Below the pieces are notes generated by a model, which worked only from the letters and a program-made list of their open reading frames with translations, did no database searches and was not told the DNA's origin. From Gemmatimonas phototrophica (GTDB taxonomy: Bacteria; Gemmatimonadota; Gemmatimonadetes; Gemmatimonadales; Gemmatimonadaceae), in NCBI RefSeq assembly GCF_000695095.2, contig NZ_CP011454.1, positions 4,588,001 to 4,652,000 on the forward strand: DNA of 64,000 nt, in the 5' to 3' direction. Below are positions 53,990 to 62,605 of the stretch, in pieces; within the stretch, counting starts at the first letter, position 1; the number at the start of each line of letters is the position of its first letter. Made by a program: the position numbers and the translations under genes.

Positions 53990-54607
53990 ATGCTCAAGCG
54001 CGTTCTTTCTGCCACCCTGCTTTCGCTGACGCTCGCGACCGGCGCGCAGGCGCAAACCGACCTCACCGTTTCGTCGTTCGTCCCGCTGGGCGGCCGATCG
54101 GTGATCAGCTTCGATGTCACGACCGCCGGCACATTCGACCTCTGGACGACATCCATTGCAGGCCCGAATGGGACGACGCCCTTTGATTCGTATATGACCC
54201 TGTTCGAAGGACGTCCCGATGCCACTGGATACATCAGCGGGGCATACGTCACGAACGACGACGACAGCTGCGGGACCTTTGGATTCGATGCGCCAGGCGC
54301 CCAGTGCGGTCCGGCGGTATTTGCATTTAATGCGCTGATCAACAACCGCTTTCTGACCGTCGGACAGTATACCGTCGTCGTGCAGGGGTGCTGTGGCCCA
54401 ACCCTGGAGGCAGTTCGATCGGGAACGGGTATTCAGGAGAATGGCTTCGGCGACTTCAATTTCCGCATCGCTTCTGAAGCGTTCGAAGGGAGAAACGGCG
54501 TAGCGAACATCGTCGGCACCGTCGTCCCCGAGCCGTCCACGTACATGCTGATGGTCGCCGGTCTCACCGGCCTTGGCCTCGTGGCCCGGCGGCGGCGCCT
54601 GAGCTGA
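53990..54607 (+). CDS. PEP-CTERM sorted secreted protein
   Basis: The 205-aa exported protein has a signal peptide (MLKRVLSATLLSLTLATGAQAQ) and a beta-rich mature part with PFDSYMTLFEG and NDDDSCGTFGFDAPGAQCG. The end is a textbook PEP-CTERM sorting signal: VPEPSTYMLMVAGLTGLGLV followed by ARRRRLS. Such proteins are processed by an exosortase and usually join extracellular polysaccharide. No exosortase is in the window. The longer open frame from 53885 is not needed; ATG 53990 directly starts the signal peptide. Confidence 0.92.
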   Translation: MLKRVLSATLLSLTLATGAQAQTDLTVSSFVPLGGRSVISFDVTTAGTFDLWTTSIAGPNGTTPFDSYMTLFEGRPDATGYISGAYVTNDDDSCGTFGFDAPGAQCGPAVFAFNALINNRFLTVGQYTVVVQGCCGPTLEAVRSGTGIQENGFGDFNFRIASEAFEGRNGVANIVGTVVPEPSTYMLMVAGLTGLGLVARRRRLS

Positions 54608-54682
54608 ATCAGCCCGGCATGACGGCAATGCGCCCGTGAGCGGAAGGTCAGCACCACCGCACACGGGCGCACCTCGCGCTTC

Positions 54683-55333
54683 TTACCGTCCTCGCTGGAC
54701 GCTGGACACGTGGGCGTTCACGGCGTGATTCATCCGCACCCCGAACACCCCGTCGGGCTGCACCTGGGCCCGCGGCAACGTCGCCGCCACCGCCCCGTTC
54801 ACCAGAAAGCGCACCGTGGCCCCAGTGGCTTCCACCCGCAGGACGTTCTTGGCCGCCTCCTCGCCGCTCTGCAGCGCGATGGCCGGCAGCGCCGTCCAGT
54901 CGGCCAGCGTCGTGGTCTGCGCCCCCACCCGCTGCTTCACCAGAAACCGGCCGTCGTTGCGCAGCAGAAAGTAGGTGTACCGCTGCCCCGCCCCGCTCAG
55001 GTCGGCCCCGCCCACAAACACACCGTATCCCTCCTTGTCCCGCCCCTTGGTGGGAAAGAGGAACTGCGTGCTTTCCACCACGTAGTCACCGCGCGCCGCG
55101 CTATCAGGGTGCCACAGAATGGCCGCACTCCCCGTGGTCGTCGCATGAAAGCCCGGCGTCATCTGCGCAAAGCTCATGCTGTCCGCCCCGTGCGCCGCAT
55201 GCTCGCCCTTGTCGTACCGCACCTGCCAACCCAGAGGGCGCTTGCCCTCATTCCCACCCGTCAGATGCTGTTGCGCCGCAATCGAGGACACGGGAAGTAG
55301 CACCAGAGCACACGCCAGTACCAAGCGAACCAT
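54683..55333 (-). CDS. Secreted protein of LamG/DUF1080-like fold
   Basis: The 216-aa product has a signal peptide (MVRLVLACALVLLPVSSIAA) and a beta-sandwich pattern: GWQVRYDKGEHAAHG, GFHATTTGSAAILWHPDSAA, YVVESTQFLFPTK and GYGVFVGGADLSGAGQRYTY. It ends in LRVEATGATVRFLVNGAVAA and FGVRMNHAVN. The order (buried helix-free strands, an FLVNG turn near the end) fits concanavalin-like or 3-keto-disaccharide-hydrolase-type domains. The start is set to the signal-peptide Met; the frame stays open to 55432. A CT-rich repeat region lies between it and queF. Confidence 0.78.
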   Translation of the reverse strand: MVRLVLACALVLLPVSSIAAQQHLTGGNEGKRPLGWQVRYDKGEHAAHGADSMSFAQMTPGFHATTTGSAAILWHPDSAARGDYVVESTQFLFPTKGRDKEGYGVFVGGADLSGAGQRYTYFLLRNDGRFLVKQRVGAQTTTLADWTALPAIALQSGEEAAKNVLRVEATGATVRFLVNGAVAATLPRAQVQPDGVFGVRMNHAVNAHVSSVQRGR

Positions 55334-55383
55334 GGGAAACTCCGGGAGGAGGGTAGGACGACAGACCGCCGACTGCAGACGAC

Positions 55384-55487
55384 GAGGTGAGAACGTTGCG
55401 ACTATCGAATGTCCGACATCGATATCCATCACACCTCGCGACTCGCAACGCTCGCGGATCCGAGTCGCGATTCTCCGAACTCAGATC
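55384..55487. repeat. Intergenic CT-rich element related to other gene-end repeats
   Basis: Contains GACATCGATATCCATCACAC (like the GATGGATATCGA arms at 7662-7880) and, at about 55463-55496, GCGATTCTCCGAACTCAG with ATCTCAGTCTCTC (like the palindrome arm at 35844-35868). It starts at the 5' end of the 54683-55333 gene and ends at the stop of queF. Confidence 0.55.
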
Positions 55488-55880
55488 TCAGTCTCTCGTG
55501 TACGAGGCCGTGATGATGCTTTTGAGACCCCCGCGCACGTTGAAGTCGCCCACGACCGTCAACGCGTGCGGCTGACAGGCGGCCACCAGGTCGTCCATGA
55601 TGTGGTTCACCGCGCGCTCGTAAAAAATGCCGTCGTTGCGGAAGCTCCAGAAGTACAACTTCAGGCTCTTCAGCTCGAGGCACTTCTCGGCCGGCGTATA
55701 CGTGATCTTGATCGTCGCAAAATCGGGCGCGCCACCTTCCAGCAGCTTGAGCTCCGCCGCGTCGGTCTCCACGCCACCCAGCGGACACAACGAGGTGAAC
55801 TCGTTGGTCTCCATGTAGATCTCATACTTCCGGTCCGCATACGGATTCGGAAACGTTTCCAGCAGTTGTGGTTTGGGCAT
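55488..55880 (-). CDS. queF: QueF, preQ0 reductase (type I)
   Basis: QueF reduces preQ0 to preQ1 with NADPH, the last free step of queuosine base synthesis. The 130-aa product has FTSLCPLGG with the catalytic Cys, then an insertion, then PDFATIKITYTPAEKCLELK, SLKLYFWSFRNDGIFYERAV, NHIMDDL and VVGDFNVRGG, all conserved. Usually Cys and Asp are 7 residues apart (CPxTGQPD); here about 14 extra residues (VETDAAELKLLEGG) lie between. The extra piece is in frame and probably a family variant. queD is at 34432. Confidence 0.93.
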   Translation of the reverse strand: MPKPQLLETFPNPYADRKYEIYMETNEFTSLCPLGGVETDAAELKLLEGGAPDFATIKITYTPAEKCLELKSLKLYFWSFRNDGIFYERAVNHIMDDLVAACQPHALTVVGDFNVRGGLKSIITASYTRD

Positions 55881-55955
55881 GACTGAAGACTAAACGAAAA
55901 AACAACGGGCGCCCACTCGGACGCCCGCACGCTCACTTGCCAAACGCCACCGCGC

Positions 55956-56885
55956 TCACGAAAGCTCCCGCAGCCGCTTCGACCACTCGTCCAGCATCAT
56001 CCGCTCGGCCTGCGTGAGGCTTTCAATGCCCTCGGCCGCAATCTTGTCCAGCACCGCGTCCAGCGCCGTGCTGGGCGCCGGGGCCACGGTAGCCACGGTG
56101 GCCGGCTGCGGCTGCGGCTTGGGCGAGGGACGCACGCGCGCAATGGCGGCCTTGCTCTGCGCCACAATGTCGTCGGTATCGCGCTCGCGCTCACGCGGAC
56201 GCCCCGACTTGGGCACCGCCCGCGGCGGCTCGTCACCGTAATCGGGCGCCGGCGCAATACGGCTGCGGAAACGATCGAGGCTGCCCACGTTGGGCGCGCG
56301 CAGATACAGCCAACCGGCCATCATACCGCCAAAGTGCGCCGCGTACGCCGTGCCGCCCATGCTGCCGCTGTCCAACACGGTCATCGTGATGTTGATGAGC
56401 GCCATGAACGCCACCAGCCACTTCACCTTCATGGGCACCACACCAAAGAACAGCACTTCATCGTCCGGCCAACGCGACGCGTACGCCACCGCCACACCGA
56501 GAATGGCCGCCGACGCGCCCACCAGAATGCCGCCGTTGGGCTGGAACATGTAGTGAAAGGCCCAGCCACCCAGTCCGCACCACAGATAGTACCAGGTGAA
56601 GGTGCTCGCCCCCCACGCCCGCTCCACCCGCGGCCCAAACAGCCACAGCGTCCACATGTTCAGCAGCAGATGCAGCAAGCCGCCGTGCACGAACATGTAC
56701 GTGCCCACCGTCCACAATGAGCGCGACGCCAGATCACCGGGCGCGTAGCCCAGCCACCGCGCCATGTTGTCGTCGCCCACCAACGTGGCTTGCACGAAAT
56801 ACACGGCCACACACAACCCGATCAGCCAGTACACGGCACTCGGGGAGCGTGACGTCTCAAACTCGTCGTAGGTGACGTAACTCAT
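55956..56885 (-). CDS. Rhomboid-family intramembrane serine protease
   Basis: Rhomboids cut membrane proteins inside the bilayer. The 309-aa product has six membrane helices in residues 18-200 and the expected catalytic pair: Ser125 in GASAAILG and His184 in AAHFGGMMAG. HGGLLHLLLNMWTLWLFG (about 66-83) is the conserved helix-2 motif. A long hydrophilic tail (about 210-309, Pro/Ala-rich with RERERDTDD) ends in a helix, SLTQAERMMLDEWSKRL. The G-A-S-A form instead of G-x-S-G is within family variation. It lies between queF and ddl, all minus strand. Confidence 0.92.
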   Translation of the reverse strand: MSYVTYDEFETSRSPSAVYWLIGLCVAVYFVQATLVGDDNMARWLGYAPGDLASRSLWTVGTYMFVHGGLLHLLLNMWTLWLFGPRVERAWGASTFTWYYLWCGLGGWAFHYMFQPNGGILVGASAAILGVAVAYASRWPDDEVLFFGVVPMKVKWLVAFMALINITMTVLDSGSMGGTAYAAHFGGMMAGWLYLRAPNVGSLDRFRSRIAPAPDYGDEPPRAVPKSGRPRERERDTDDIVAQSKAAIARVRPSPKPQPQPATVATVAPAPSTALDAVLDKIAAEGIESLTQAERMMLDEWSKRLRELS

Positions 56886-56909
56886 GGGAAATGAACGATG
56901 TCGACGCGA

Positions 56910-57947
56910 CTACCGATCCCGCTGCTTCGCGAGCGCCAGATTGACGATGCGCTCACACAGATCGGGAAACAAGACACCAGCGGCGGCCGCCGCCTGTGGG
57001 ATGAGACTGGTAGGTGTCATACCGGGCAACGTGTTGGCCTCCAGACACCACGGCTGCCCCTGGGGGTCCAGCCGGAAATCAATGCGCGCGTAGCCGCCCA
57101 GCTTGAGGGCGTCAAACGCCTTCCGGGCCTGATCCGCCAGCTTCGACTGCACCTCATCCGATAGTTCGGCCACGAACTCCTTGGCCATCCCCGGCGTGTA
57201 CTTGCACTCGTAGTCGTACAGCTCCTTCATCGGCACAATCTCGATCGTGGGCAGTACCTGATCGCCCAGAATGCCCACCGTGAGCTCCTGCCCCGGCACG
57301 AAGCGCTCCACCATCACTTCGTCGTCGTACTTGAACGCCTCGGTCACCGCCGCGGCCAGCGCCTCCGGTTCCCGGACAATGCTGAGCCCCACCGTGCTCC
57401 CCTGCTTGGACGGCTTCACCACCACCGGCCAATCCAGGTGCCGCCCCACCTCGTGGGGGTCGAGCACCGAGCCGTCGGTCGGGGCCATCATCCAGTTGGC
57501 CGTCGCCACCCCGGCCGCCCGCAACACCACCTTGCTCAGGTGCTTGTCCATGGCCAGCGCGCTCGCCAGGTGACCGCTCCCCGTATAGGGCACCCCCACC
57601 ATATCGAGCAGCGCCTGCACGGTGCCGTCTTCCCCCTGGCCGCCGTGCAACGCCAGAAACACGCAGTCGGCCTCGGTCACCTCCGGCAGCGTCCCCAGCG
57701 TGGGCGACAATGATTGGGCCGCCATCCCCGCCAAGGCGGCCAGCGACGGTGGCGCACTCCCCACACCGGTCGCCAGCAACCCCCGCTCCGTCTCCCGCGT
57801 CAGCACCCCCTCCGCGGGGTCCAGGCAAATGACCTCATGCCCCTTCTCGCGGAGCGCCGCGGCTATGCGCAGCCCGCTCGACAGCGAGACATCACGTTCG
57901 GCGGAAACGCCGCCAAGGAGGACCGTAATTTTCAGGGGGGTGGGCAT
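56910..57947 (-). CDS. ddl: D-alanine--D-alanine ligase
   Basis: Ddl makes D-Ala-D-Ala for peptidoglycan. The 345-aa ATP-grasp enzyme shows ITVLLGGVSAERDVSLSSG (start), FLALHGGQGEDGTVQALL (about 95), GVPYTGSGHLASALAMDKH, VVKPSKQGSTVGLSIV (about 175), ERFVPGQELTVGIL and ARIDFRLDPQGQPWCLEANT followed by LPGMTPTSLIPQ, i.e. all substrate- and Mg-binding motifs. The residue in the LYDYECKYTPG motif is Tyr, typical of D-Ala-D-Ala (not D-Lac) ligases. Start and length are normal. Confidence 0.96.
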   Translation of the reverse strand: MPTPLKITVLLGGVSAERDVSLSSGLRIAAALREKGHEVICLDPAEGVLTRETERGLLATGVGSAPPSLAALAGMAAQSLSPTLGTLPEVTEADCVFLALHGGQGEDGTVQALLDMVGVPYTGSGHLASALAMDKHLSKVVLRAAGVATANWMMAPTDGSVLDPHEVGRHLDWPVVVKPSKQGSTVGLSIVREPEALAAAVTEAFKYDDEVMVERFVPGQELTVGILGDQVLPTIEIVPMKELYDYECKYTPGMAKEFVAELSDEVQSKLADQARKAFDALKLGGYARIDFRLDPQGQPWCLEANTLPGMTPTSLIPQAAAAAGVLFPDLCERIVNLALAKQRDR

Positions 57948-57995
57948 GCTGCAAAGTACCCCGAAAACCCGGTTCGTGGCACACGCAGAAACCCG

Positions 57996-58316
57996 CTACT
58001 GCCCCGCCGTCTGCCCCAGCACAAACCGCACGATCTCCCCGAGCATCTCCACATCCGGGACCCGCTCCCATTCCCGCACCACCTGCACCCGATCGTAAGC
58101 GTCGATGGTCACATGCCGCCCTTCCCGCGGCGCCTCCGGATCAATCGCAATCCAGGCCTGCCAGAGCGTCAGCCCCTGAGCGTTCAGCACCACCCCATGG
58201 GCGTCTTCCCAGGTGGAGGCCCGGGGGTCTGCCATTAACGCCGCCAGGCGGCCTTTGCTGAAATCCCGGAGGGGAGCGCCTAGAGCGTCGGTGAACTGGT
58301 CGAAAGCGTAGATCAT
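57996..58316 (-). CDS. Small hypothetical protein
   Basis: The 106-aa product begins MIYAFDQFTDALGAPLRDFSK and contains GLTLWQAWIAIDPEAPREGR and WERVPDVEMLGEIVRFVLGQ. It has no signal peptide or membrane segment and is of even composition with conserved-looking helices. Its function is unknown. It lies upstream of ddl on the same strand, 48 nt away, so it may be co-transcribed. Confidence 0.65.
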   Translation of the reverse strand: MIYAFDQFTDALGAPLRDFSKGRLAALMADPRASTWEDAHGVVLNAQGLTLWQAWIAIDPEAPREGRHVTIDAYDRVQVVREWERVPDVEMLGEIVRFVLGQTAGQ

Positions 58317-58556
58317 GAAGCGGCATGCGGAGGGAACGCAGCGCAGGACTTTGCGCTGGGAATGGTACAGGGGAGACGGCGCTCGGCGTCGATCGTAACG
58401 GATGAGCTTGGCCTCACGTCCCGGCCCTCCGGGACGCCGGGTCGCTGTGACAAAGTCGACGGCCGGGGAGTAGGGCTGGGTGAATCCGTGATCACACTCC
58501 AGCTTTCAGAATCCGCCATGCGTTACCCCGCCGCCGCGCTGTCGTAAGGCTTCACC

Positions 58557-59120
58557 ATGGACGCCGCTCACCTCCACCTCGTGCTGCAGCAGGCGCGTCA
58601 AGGCGAACGCTCCGCCTTCGCGCAGCTTGTGGAGCACTATTATCCCCGCGCGTTGCGCTTTGCGTTGCAGATGCTGCGCAGCCGCGAAGACGCCGAGGAA
58701 GCGGTGCAGGATACGTTCCTGCGGGTGCACGACAACCTGGCGCGCTTTCGCGAGGATGCGCCGTTTGATCCGTGGTTCTTTCGCATTCTGGGTAATCGCT
58801 GCCGCACGCTGCTCAGCAAGCGCAAACGGCATCATGAGCTCGTGGAGTACGGCGACCTGCCCATCGATGCGGCCAGCGAAGAGAGCGCGGATATCCCCAA
58901 TGACGGCTTTGCCCGCGAGGTGCATCGCGCCCTCGCCGAACTGCCGCCGGAACAACGCGAAGCGTTTCTGCTCCGTCATGTAAACGATATGGACTACGAA
59001 GAGATGACCATCGTGACCGGAGCGAAGGGGTCTACCCTCCGCATGCGCGTCAAGCGCGCCATTGATACGCTGCGCGGCACGCTCCAGGTGCCGATGACCG
59101 AAGGAGCCCTGCATGAGTGA
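58557..59120 (+). CDS. ECF-type RNA polymerase sigma factor
   Basis: The 187-aa product has sigma-70 region 2 (LVEHYYPRALRFALQML with DAEEAVQDTFLRVHDNL, about 24-60) and region 4 (ELPPEQREAFLLRHVNDMDY with IVTGAKGSTLRMRVKRAI, about 130-175), no region 1 or 3, and is therefore an ECF sigma factor. Its last 8 nt overlap the next gene, which encodes a membrane-linked CBM48 protein, the expected anti-sigma. The 240-bp space upstream carries the likely promoter. Confidence 0.94.
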   Translation: MDAAHLHLVLQQARQGERSAFAQLVEHYYPRALRFALQMLRSREDAEEAVQDTFLRVHDNLARFREDAPFDPWFFRILGNRCRTLLSKRKRHHELVEYGDLPIDAASEESADIPNDGFAREVHRALAELPPEQREAFLLRHVNDMDYEEMTIVTGAKGSTLRMRVKRAIDTLRGTLQVPMTEGALHE

Positions 59121-59826
59121 CCTCCAACCGGGTGCCCCGCGCAACGAGCCGCGCGATTCGCTCGCGCTCGACGACGACCTGATGCTCGCTCAGGTGAAGG
59201 CGGTACTCACACCGCTGCCGCCGGTAGACCGACGTCATATCGCGCACATTCTGGCCGCCACGCAGGAGCGGAAACGTACGCCGTGGCAGCGCCTGTTTGG
59301 CCGGCTGGAAGACGTGCTCGAGTGGTGGCGGTTCAACACCCCGCCCGTGGCCCGCGGTGCCACGCTCGCAGCGGCCGCACTCACGATTGGCTTTGTGGCC
59401 AGAGGGTACATCATGAATCCCGGCGCCGCGTCTTCCAACGCGGCGGCGGGGCGTGTGGCGTTGCCGCCGTCCGCCACGTCGCCGGCGGCGTCGCCGACGG
59501 CAGCGCCGGCCATGCTGCGCGCGGTGGAAGGGCCGGTCGAACCGAGTGAACAGCGCCTGCCCACGCAGTTCGTACTCGACGCCCGCGATCTCCCCACCGC
59601 CCGCAGCGTGTCGCTGGTGGGTGACTTCAACGACTGGAACGTCACGGCCACCCCACTCACCCTCGAGAACGGGGCGTGGGTGGCCACGATGCCCTTACTT
59701 CCCGGTCGCCACGTCTATGCGTTTGTGGTGAACGGCGAAACGTGGATCGCCGACCCGCGAGCGCCGCAGGCCACCGACAGCGATTTCGGCCGCCCCGGCT
59801 CCGTCATCATCATCCAGGCGCCATAA
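59113..59826 (+). CDS. Membrane-linked anti-sigma-type protein with C-terminal CBM48 domain
   Basis: The 237-aa product has a cytoplasmic part (about 1-80) that starts 8 nt inside the sigma gene (ATG overlap), so it is translated with its likely target. One membrane helix lies at about 86-103 (ATLAAAALTIGFVARGYIM), then a Ala/Pro linker (about 110-145). The C-terminal domain is an AMPK/CBM48-type early-set fold: RSVSLVGDFNDWNVTATPLT with GRHVYAFVVNGETWIADP. VGDFNDWN and VYAFVVNG are its hallmarks. The idea that it senses glycogen-like or cell-surface sugars is inference. Confidence 0.82.
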   Translation: MSDLQPGAPRNEPRDSLALDDDLMLAQVKAVLTPLPPVDRRHIAHILAATQERKRTPWQRLFGRLEDVLEWWRFNTPPVARGATLAAAALTIGFVARGYIMNPGAASSNAAAGRVALPPSATSPAASPTAAPAMLRAVEGPVEPSEQRLPTQFVLDARDLPTARSVSLVGDFNDWNVTATPLTLENGAWVATMPLLPGRHVYAFVVNGETWIADPRAPQATDSDFGRPGSVIIIQAP

Positions 59827-59827
59827 C

Positions 59828-60484
59828 ATGTCGCTGCGCATCGCTGCTCTTCTGCTCGTCCTTTTCACGGCGCCGTCTCTGCTGCACGCGCAGGACGCGT
59901 CGCCCTTCGACGCCATCGCCGACGAGTCCGCCCGCGCGTCATTGCGCACCATCATTGCCGATGCCGCCGCGCGTGGGCTGCCCACCGCGCCGCTCGTGAC
60001 CAAGGTGCGTGAAGGGCTCGCCAAGCGTGCCACCCCCGACCGCATTCGCAGCGCCACCGCGTTGCTCGCCGACCGTCTTGCCGTGGCGTCCAAAGCCATT
60101 GCGCCCACAAAGAGCGCCGAGGAACTCACTGCCGCCGCCGACGCCCTGCAGGCTGGGATCCCCACCGCCACGCTCCGCGACATGCGTCAGCTCTGGCCGC
60201 AGCGACCACTCACGGTTCCCCTTGGCGTACTCGCCGAAATGGTGGCCAGCGGGGTGTCGCGATCCGTGGCCACCCGCCGCGTTCGCGAGCTGCTCGTGAA
60301 GGGCGCCAACACCACCCAGTTTGCCTCGCTCGGCTCCACCGTGAGCAGCGACATTGCCGCCGGACTCGCGCCGGACGCCGCCATGGAGCTCCGCTCCAAG
60401 GGCGTGCTGTCGCTCATCGAGTCCAATTCGCGGGCAGGACTCACCACGACAGGAGCCCCCATTCGTCCGCCGGTCAAACGCTGA
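59828..60484 (+). CDS. Secreted protein of unknown function, third gene of the sigma operon
   Basis: The 218-aa product has a signal peptide (MSLRIAALLLVLFTAPSLLHA) and a helical mature part rich in Ala/Arg: SLRTIIADAAARGLPTAPLV, KVREGLAKRATPDRIRSATA, LAEMVASGVSRSVATRRVRE. Its repeating helix pattern (ARGLP, SGVSRS, AGLAPDAA) may bind a surface or another protein. It starts 2 nt after the anti-sigma stop, so it belongs to the same operon. No domain name is known. Confidence 0.75.
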   Translation: MSLRIAALLLVLFTAPSLLHAQDASPFDAIADESARASLRTIIADAAARGLPTAPLVTKVREGLAKRATPDRIRSATALLADRLAVASKAIAPTKSAEELTAAADALQAGIPTATLRDMRQLWPQRPLTVPLGVLAEMVASGVSRSVATRRVRELLVKGANTTQFASLGSTVSSDIAAGLAPDAAMELRSKGVLSLIESNSRAGLTTTGAPIRPPVKR

Positions 60485-60576
60485 ATGCCGGGGTGACACC
60501 GCGCGCTCCGTGTAACAAACGGGCAACCGTCTCGTGACATGACTGGCTCAGATCGCCGGCTGGCCCATCATGCAAA

Positions 60577-61263
60577 ATGACTCAGGACGTGGACACCTTC
60601 ACCATGATCGACTTTGTCGCGAATGTGGTGAAGTTCTGGCAGATCATCATTTTCGTCTTCGGCGCGTACCAGTTCTGGGCGAGCCGACGCGAGCGGCTGG
60701 CCTCCGATAAAGTGCGCAACGAGCAGGCACTGACCGACTCGAACTATCAGGCCTGGCAGGTCGTCAACAGTGCGCAGGGAAAAGGTGGCAGTGGAGGCCG
60801 CATTGATGCCTTGGCCAATCTGGTGCGCAACGGGCAGTCACTGGCCGGGGTGAACGTGGACGGTGCCTGGCTGGAAGGAATCAACCTCAAAGGGGCCAAC
60901 CTCCAGCACGCCAGCTTTCGCAACGCCAATCTGCAGGGCGCCCTTCTGGACGGGGCGAATCTCAAGCATGCCTCGTTCGAAGGCGCCAACCTCACGGCGG
61001 CATCGCTTGAAGGGGCCTACCTGCAGGCGGTGCACGTGGCAGGGGCGCGGATGTCCGCGGCCAATCTCATGAAGGCCGATCTCGCCGATCTTGTGGGCTG
61101 GCGGGACATTCAGAGCATCAGTTACGCGCGCATCAACGACATCCAGCGCGCCCCCAGTGGGTTCCGCGATTGGGCGCGCACCAACGGGGCCGAAGACGCG
61201 GAATCCCAAGCAGCGGCGCCCGACGACGACCACGGCTACTCCACACAGTTTCGCGCCGTGTAG
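60577..61263 (+). CDS. Pentapeptide-repeat protein with N-terminal membrane helix
   Basis: The 228-aa product has a hydrophobic segment near the start (FWQIIIFVFGAYQFW, about 20-34) and a pentapeptide-repeat block (about 88-165). Its repeats follow A(N/S)L/FxG: GINLKGANLQHASFRNANLQ and GALLDGANLKHASFEGANL, then TAASLEGAYLQ. Such blocks fold as a right-handed quadrilateral beta-helix. The role is unknown; some relatives mimic DNA, but membrane-bound ones are generally uncharacterised. The C-terminal tail (about 195-228) is Asp/Ala-rich. Confidence 0.88.
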   Translation: MTQDVDTFTMIDFVANVVKFWQIIIFVFGAYQFWASRRERLASDKVRNEQALTDSNYQAWQVVNSAQGKGGSGGRIDALANLVRNGQSLAGVNVDGAWLEGINLKGANLQHASFRNANLQGALLDGANLKHASFEGANLTAASLEGAYLQAVHVAGARMSAANLMKADLADLVGWRDIQSISYARINDIQRAPSGFRDWARTNGAEDAESQAAAPDDDHGYSTQFRAV

Positions 61264-61314
61264 TTCGTCCCGGCACCCTCGCGCCACCCCCGGCGAGGGC
61301 GCTAGCCTACACGT

Positions 61315-62547
61315 GTGCTACGCCCACGTTTTCTCCGCGCGATCTCCTGCCTTGGCAGTCTCTCGAGCGTATTGACCACATCGGTGCTGTCGGCCCAGTC
61401 ACCAGCCGGTGAAACATTGGCCTGGCTCGATGTGGGCGGCGCTCGCGTGCAGCAACCCACCAGCACCCCACGATCGGCCGGATCGCTGGGCGGTGGCCTC
61501 TGGTATGGACGCGACCGCATCGCCCTGGCCGGCGAAGGCAGTTTCACCGTCGCCAGCGATAGTGTGATGGCCGCGCAGTACGTGATACGCACCACGGTGC
61601 TGCCGCGCCGGTGGTCGCGCACCGACGTCGATCTCAGCGCTACCACCAACGGTCTCGTCTTCCCCGGCCACAACGGCAATCTGTCGGCATTGGTGCGCCA
61701 GACGGTCGCCGTGGGCGCAGTGGAGTTCGTGGGCACGGCCGGCGGCGGACGCACGTCACGCCTGGGGCTCAACACCACCGGGCACGCATACGGCGTGGGT
61801 GCCGATATCCAGCGCACCTTGCGCACGGGCACCTGGCGCGGCGGGCTCACCATGCAGCGCAGTGTCACCAATGACTATCAGCTCATGGAAGCCTCGGGCA
61901 TTGCCCTGGGCGAGATTGCGCCCAACTACACACTCGGCGATGCCGTGGTGCAGCTGTCGTGGCAGCGCGGTAGCTGGTGGCTGCAGGCCAATCGCGGCTG
62001 GCGCGAAGGACGGCGCGCCACCGTGGGGACGGCGTCGAGCTACAATGTCGCGCTCGCGGTGAACGTGAACGCCAGCACCACCCTTATTGCGCAGGGGGGC
62101 GAACAGATGGCCGATGTGCTGCGCGGCGTGCCGCAAGCACGCTACACCGGTCTCGCCGTGCGCTGGAATCCGGTACGTCCGCGCGCCCTGCGACGCGATG
62201 CGCGCGCGCTGGCCGATGTGCGCGGCACCACGGGCTCCGGAGTGTTCGTCGTGCCCGATGTGCGGGGCGACGAAATACTGCTGCAGCGTACCGAAGGTCA
62301 GGGGATCATCACCATCACCATCAACGCCCCGGCCAACGCCGTGGTAGATATCGCCGTCAGCTCAGCCAACTGGACGCCCGTGCGGATGGCGCGCACGGGG
62401 GACGCCTTTGTGCATCAGCTGACCCTGTCCTCTGGTCCGCACCGCATTGCCGTGCGCATCAACGGCGGTGCCTGGCGCGCGCCGCGTGGTCTCGCGCCAG
62501 TGGACGACGAATTTGGCGGAAAGGCCGGGATCGTGGTGATTCCATAG
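61315..62547 (+). CDS. Secreted beta-barrel-like protein with CBM48-type C-terminal domain
   Basis: The 410-aa product starts at GTG and has a signal peptide (SLSSVLTTSVLSAQ end). The middle is a series of amphipathic strands with aromatic turns (GGGLWYGRDRIALAGEGSF, WRGGLTMQRSVTNDYQLMEA, VQLSWQRGSWWLQANRG) as in outer-membrane barrels. The C-terminal about 80 residues show ITITINAPANAVVDIAVSSA, WTPVRMARTGDAFVHQLTLS and HRIAVRINGGAWRAPRG, an early-set CBM48-like domain similar in plan to the anti-sigma at 59113. It is probably the same sugar-linked surface system. Confidence 0.78.
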   Translation: MLRPRFLRAISCLGSLSSVLTTSVLSAQSPAGETLAWLDVGGARVQQPTSTPRSAGSLGGGLWYGRDRIALAGEGSFTVASDSVMAAQYVIRTTVLPRRWSRTDVDLSATTNGLVFPGHNGNLSALVRQTVAVGAVEFVGTAGGGRTSRLGLNTTGHAYGVGADIQRTLRTGTWRGGLTMQRSVTNDYQLMEASGIALGEIAPNYTLGDAVVQLSWQRGSWWLQANRGWREGRRATVGTASSYNVALAVNVNASTTLIAQGGEQMADVLRGVPQARYTGLAVRWNPVRPRALRRDARALADVRGTTGSGVFVVPDVRGDEILLQRTEGQGIITITINAPANAVVDIAVSSANWTPVRMARTGDAFVHQLTLSSGPHRIAVRINGGAWRAPRGLAPVDDEFGGKAGIVVIP

Positions 62548-62605
62548 CGGTCCGGACCCGCCGGTATCACTTGACCCTCACAGCCCCCTCGGTCAGCGTT
62601 CAGTA

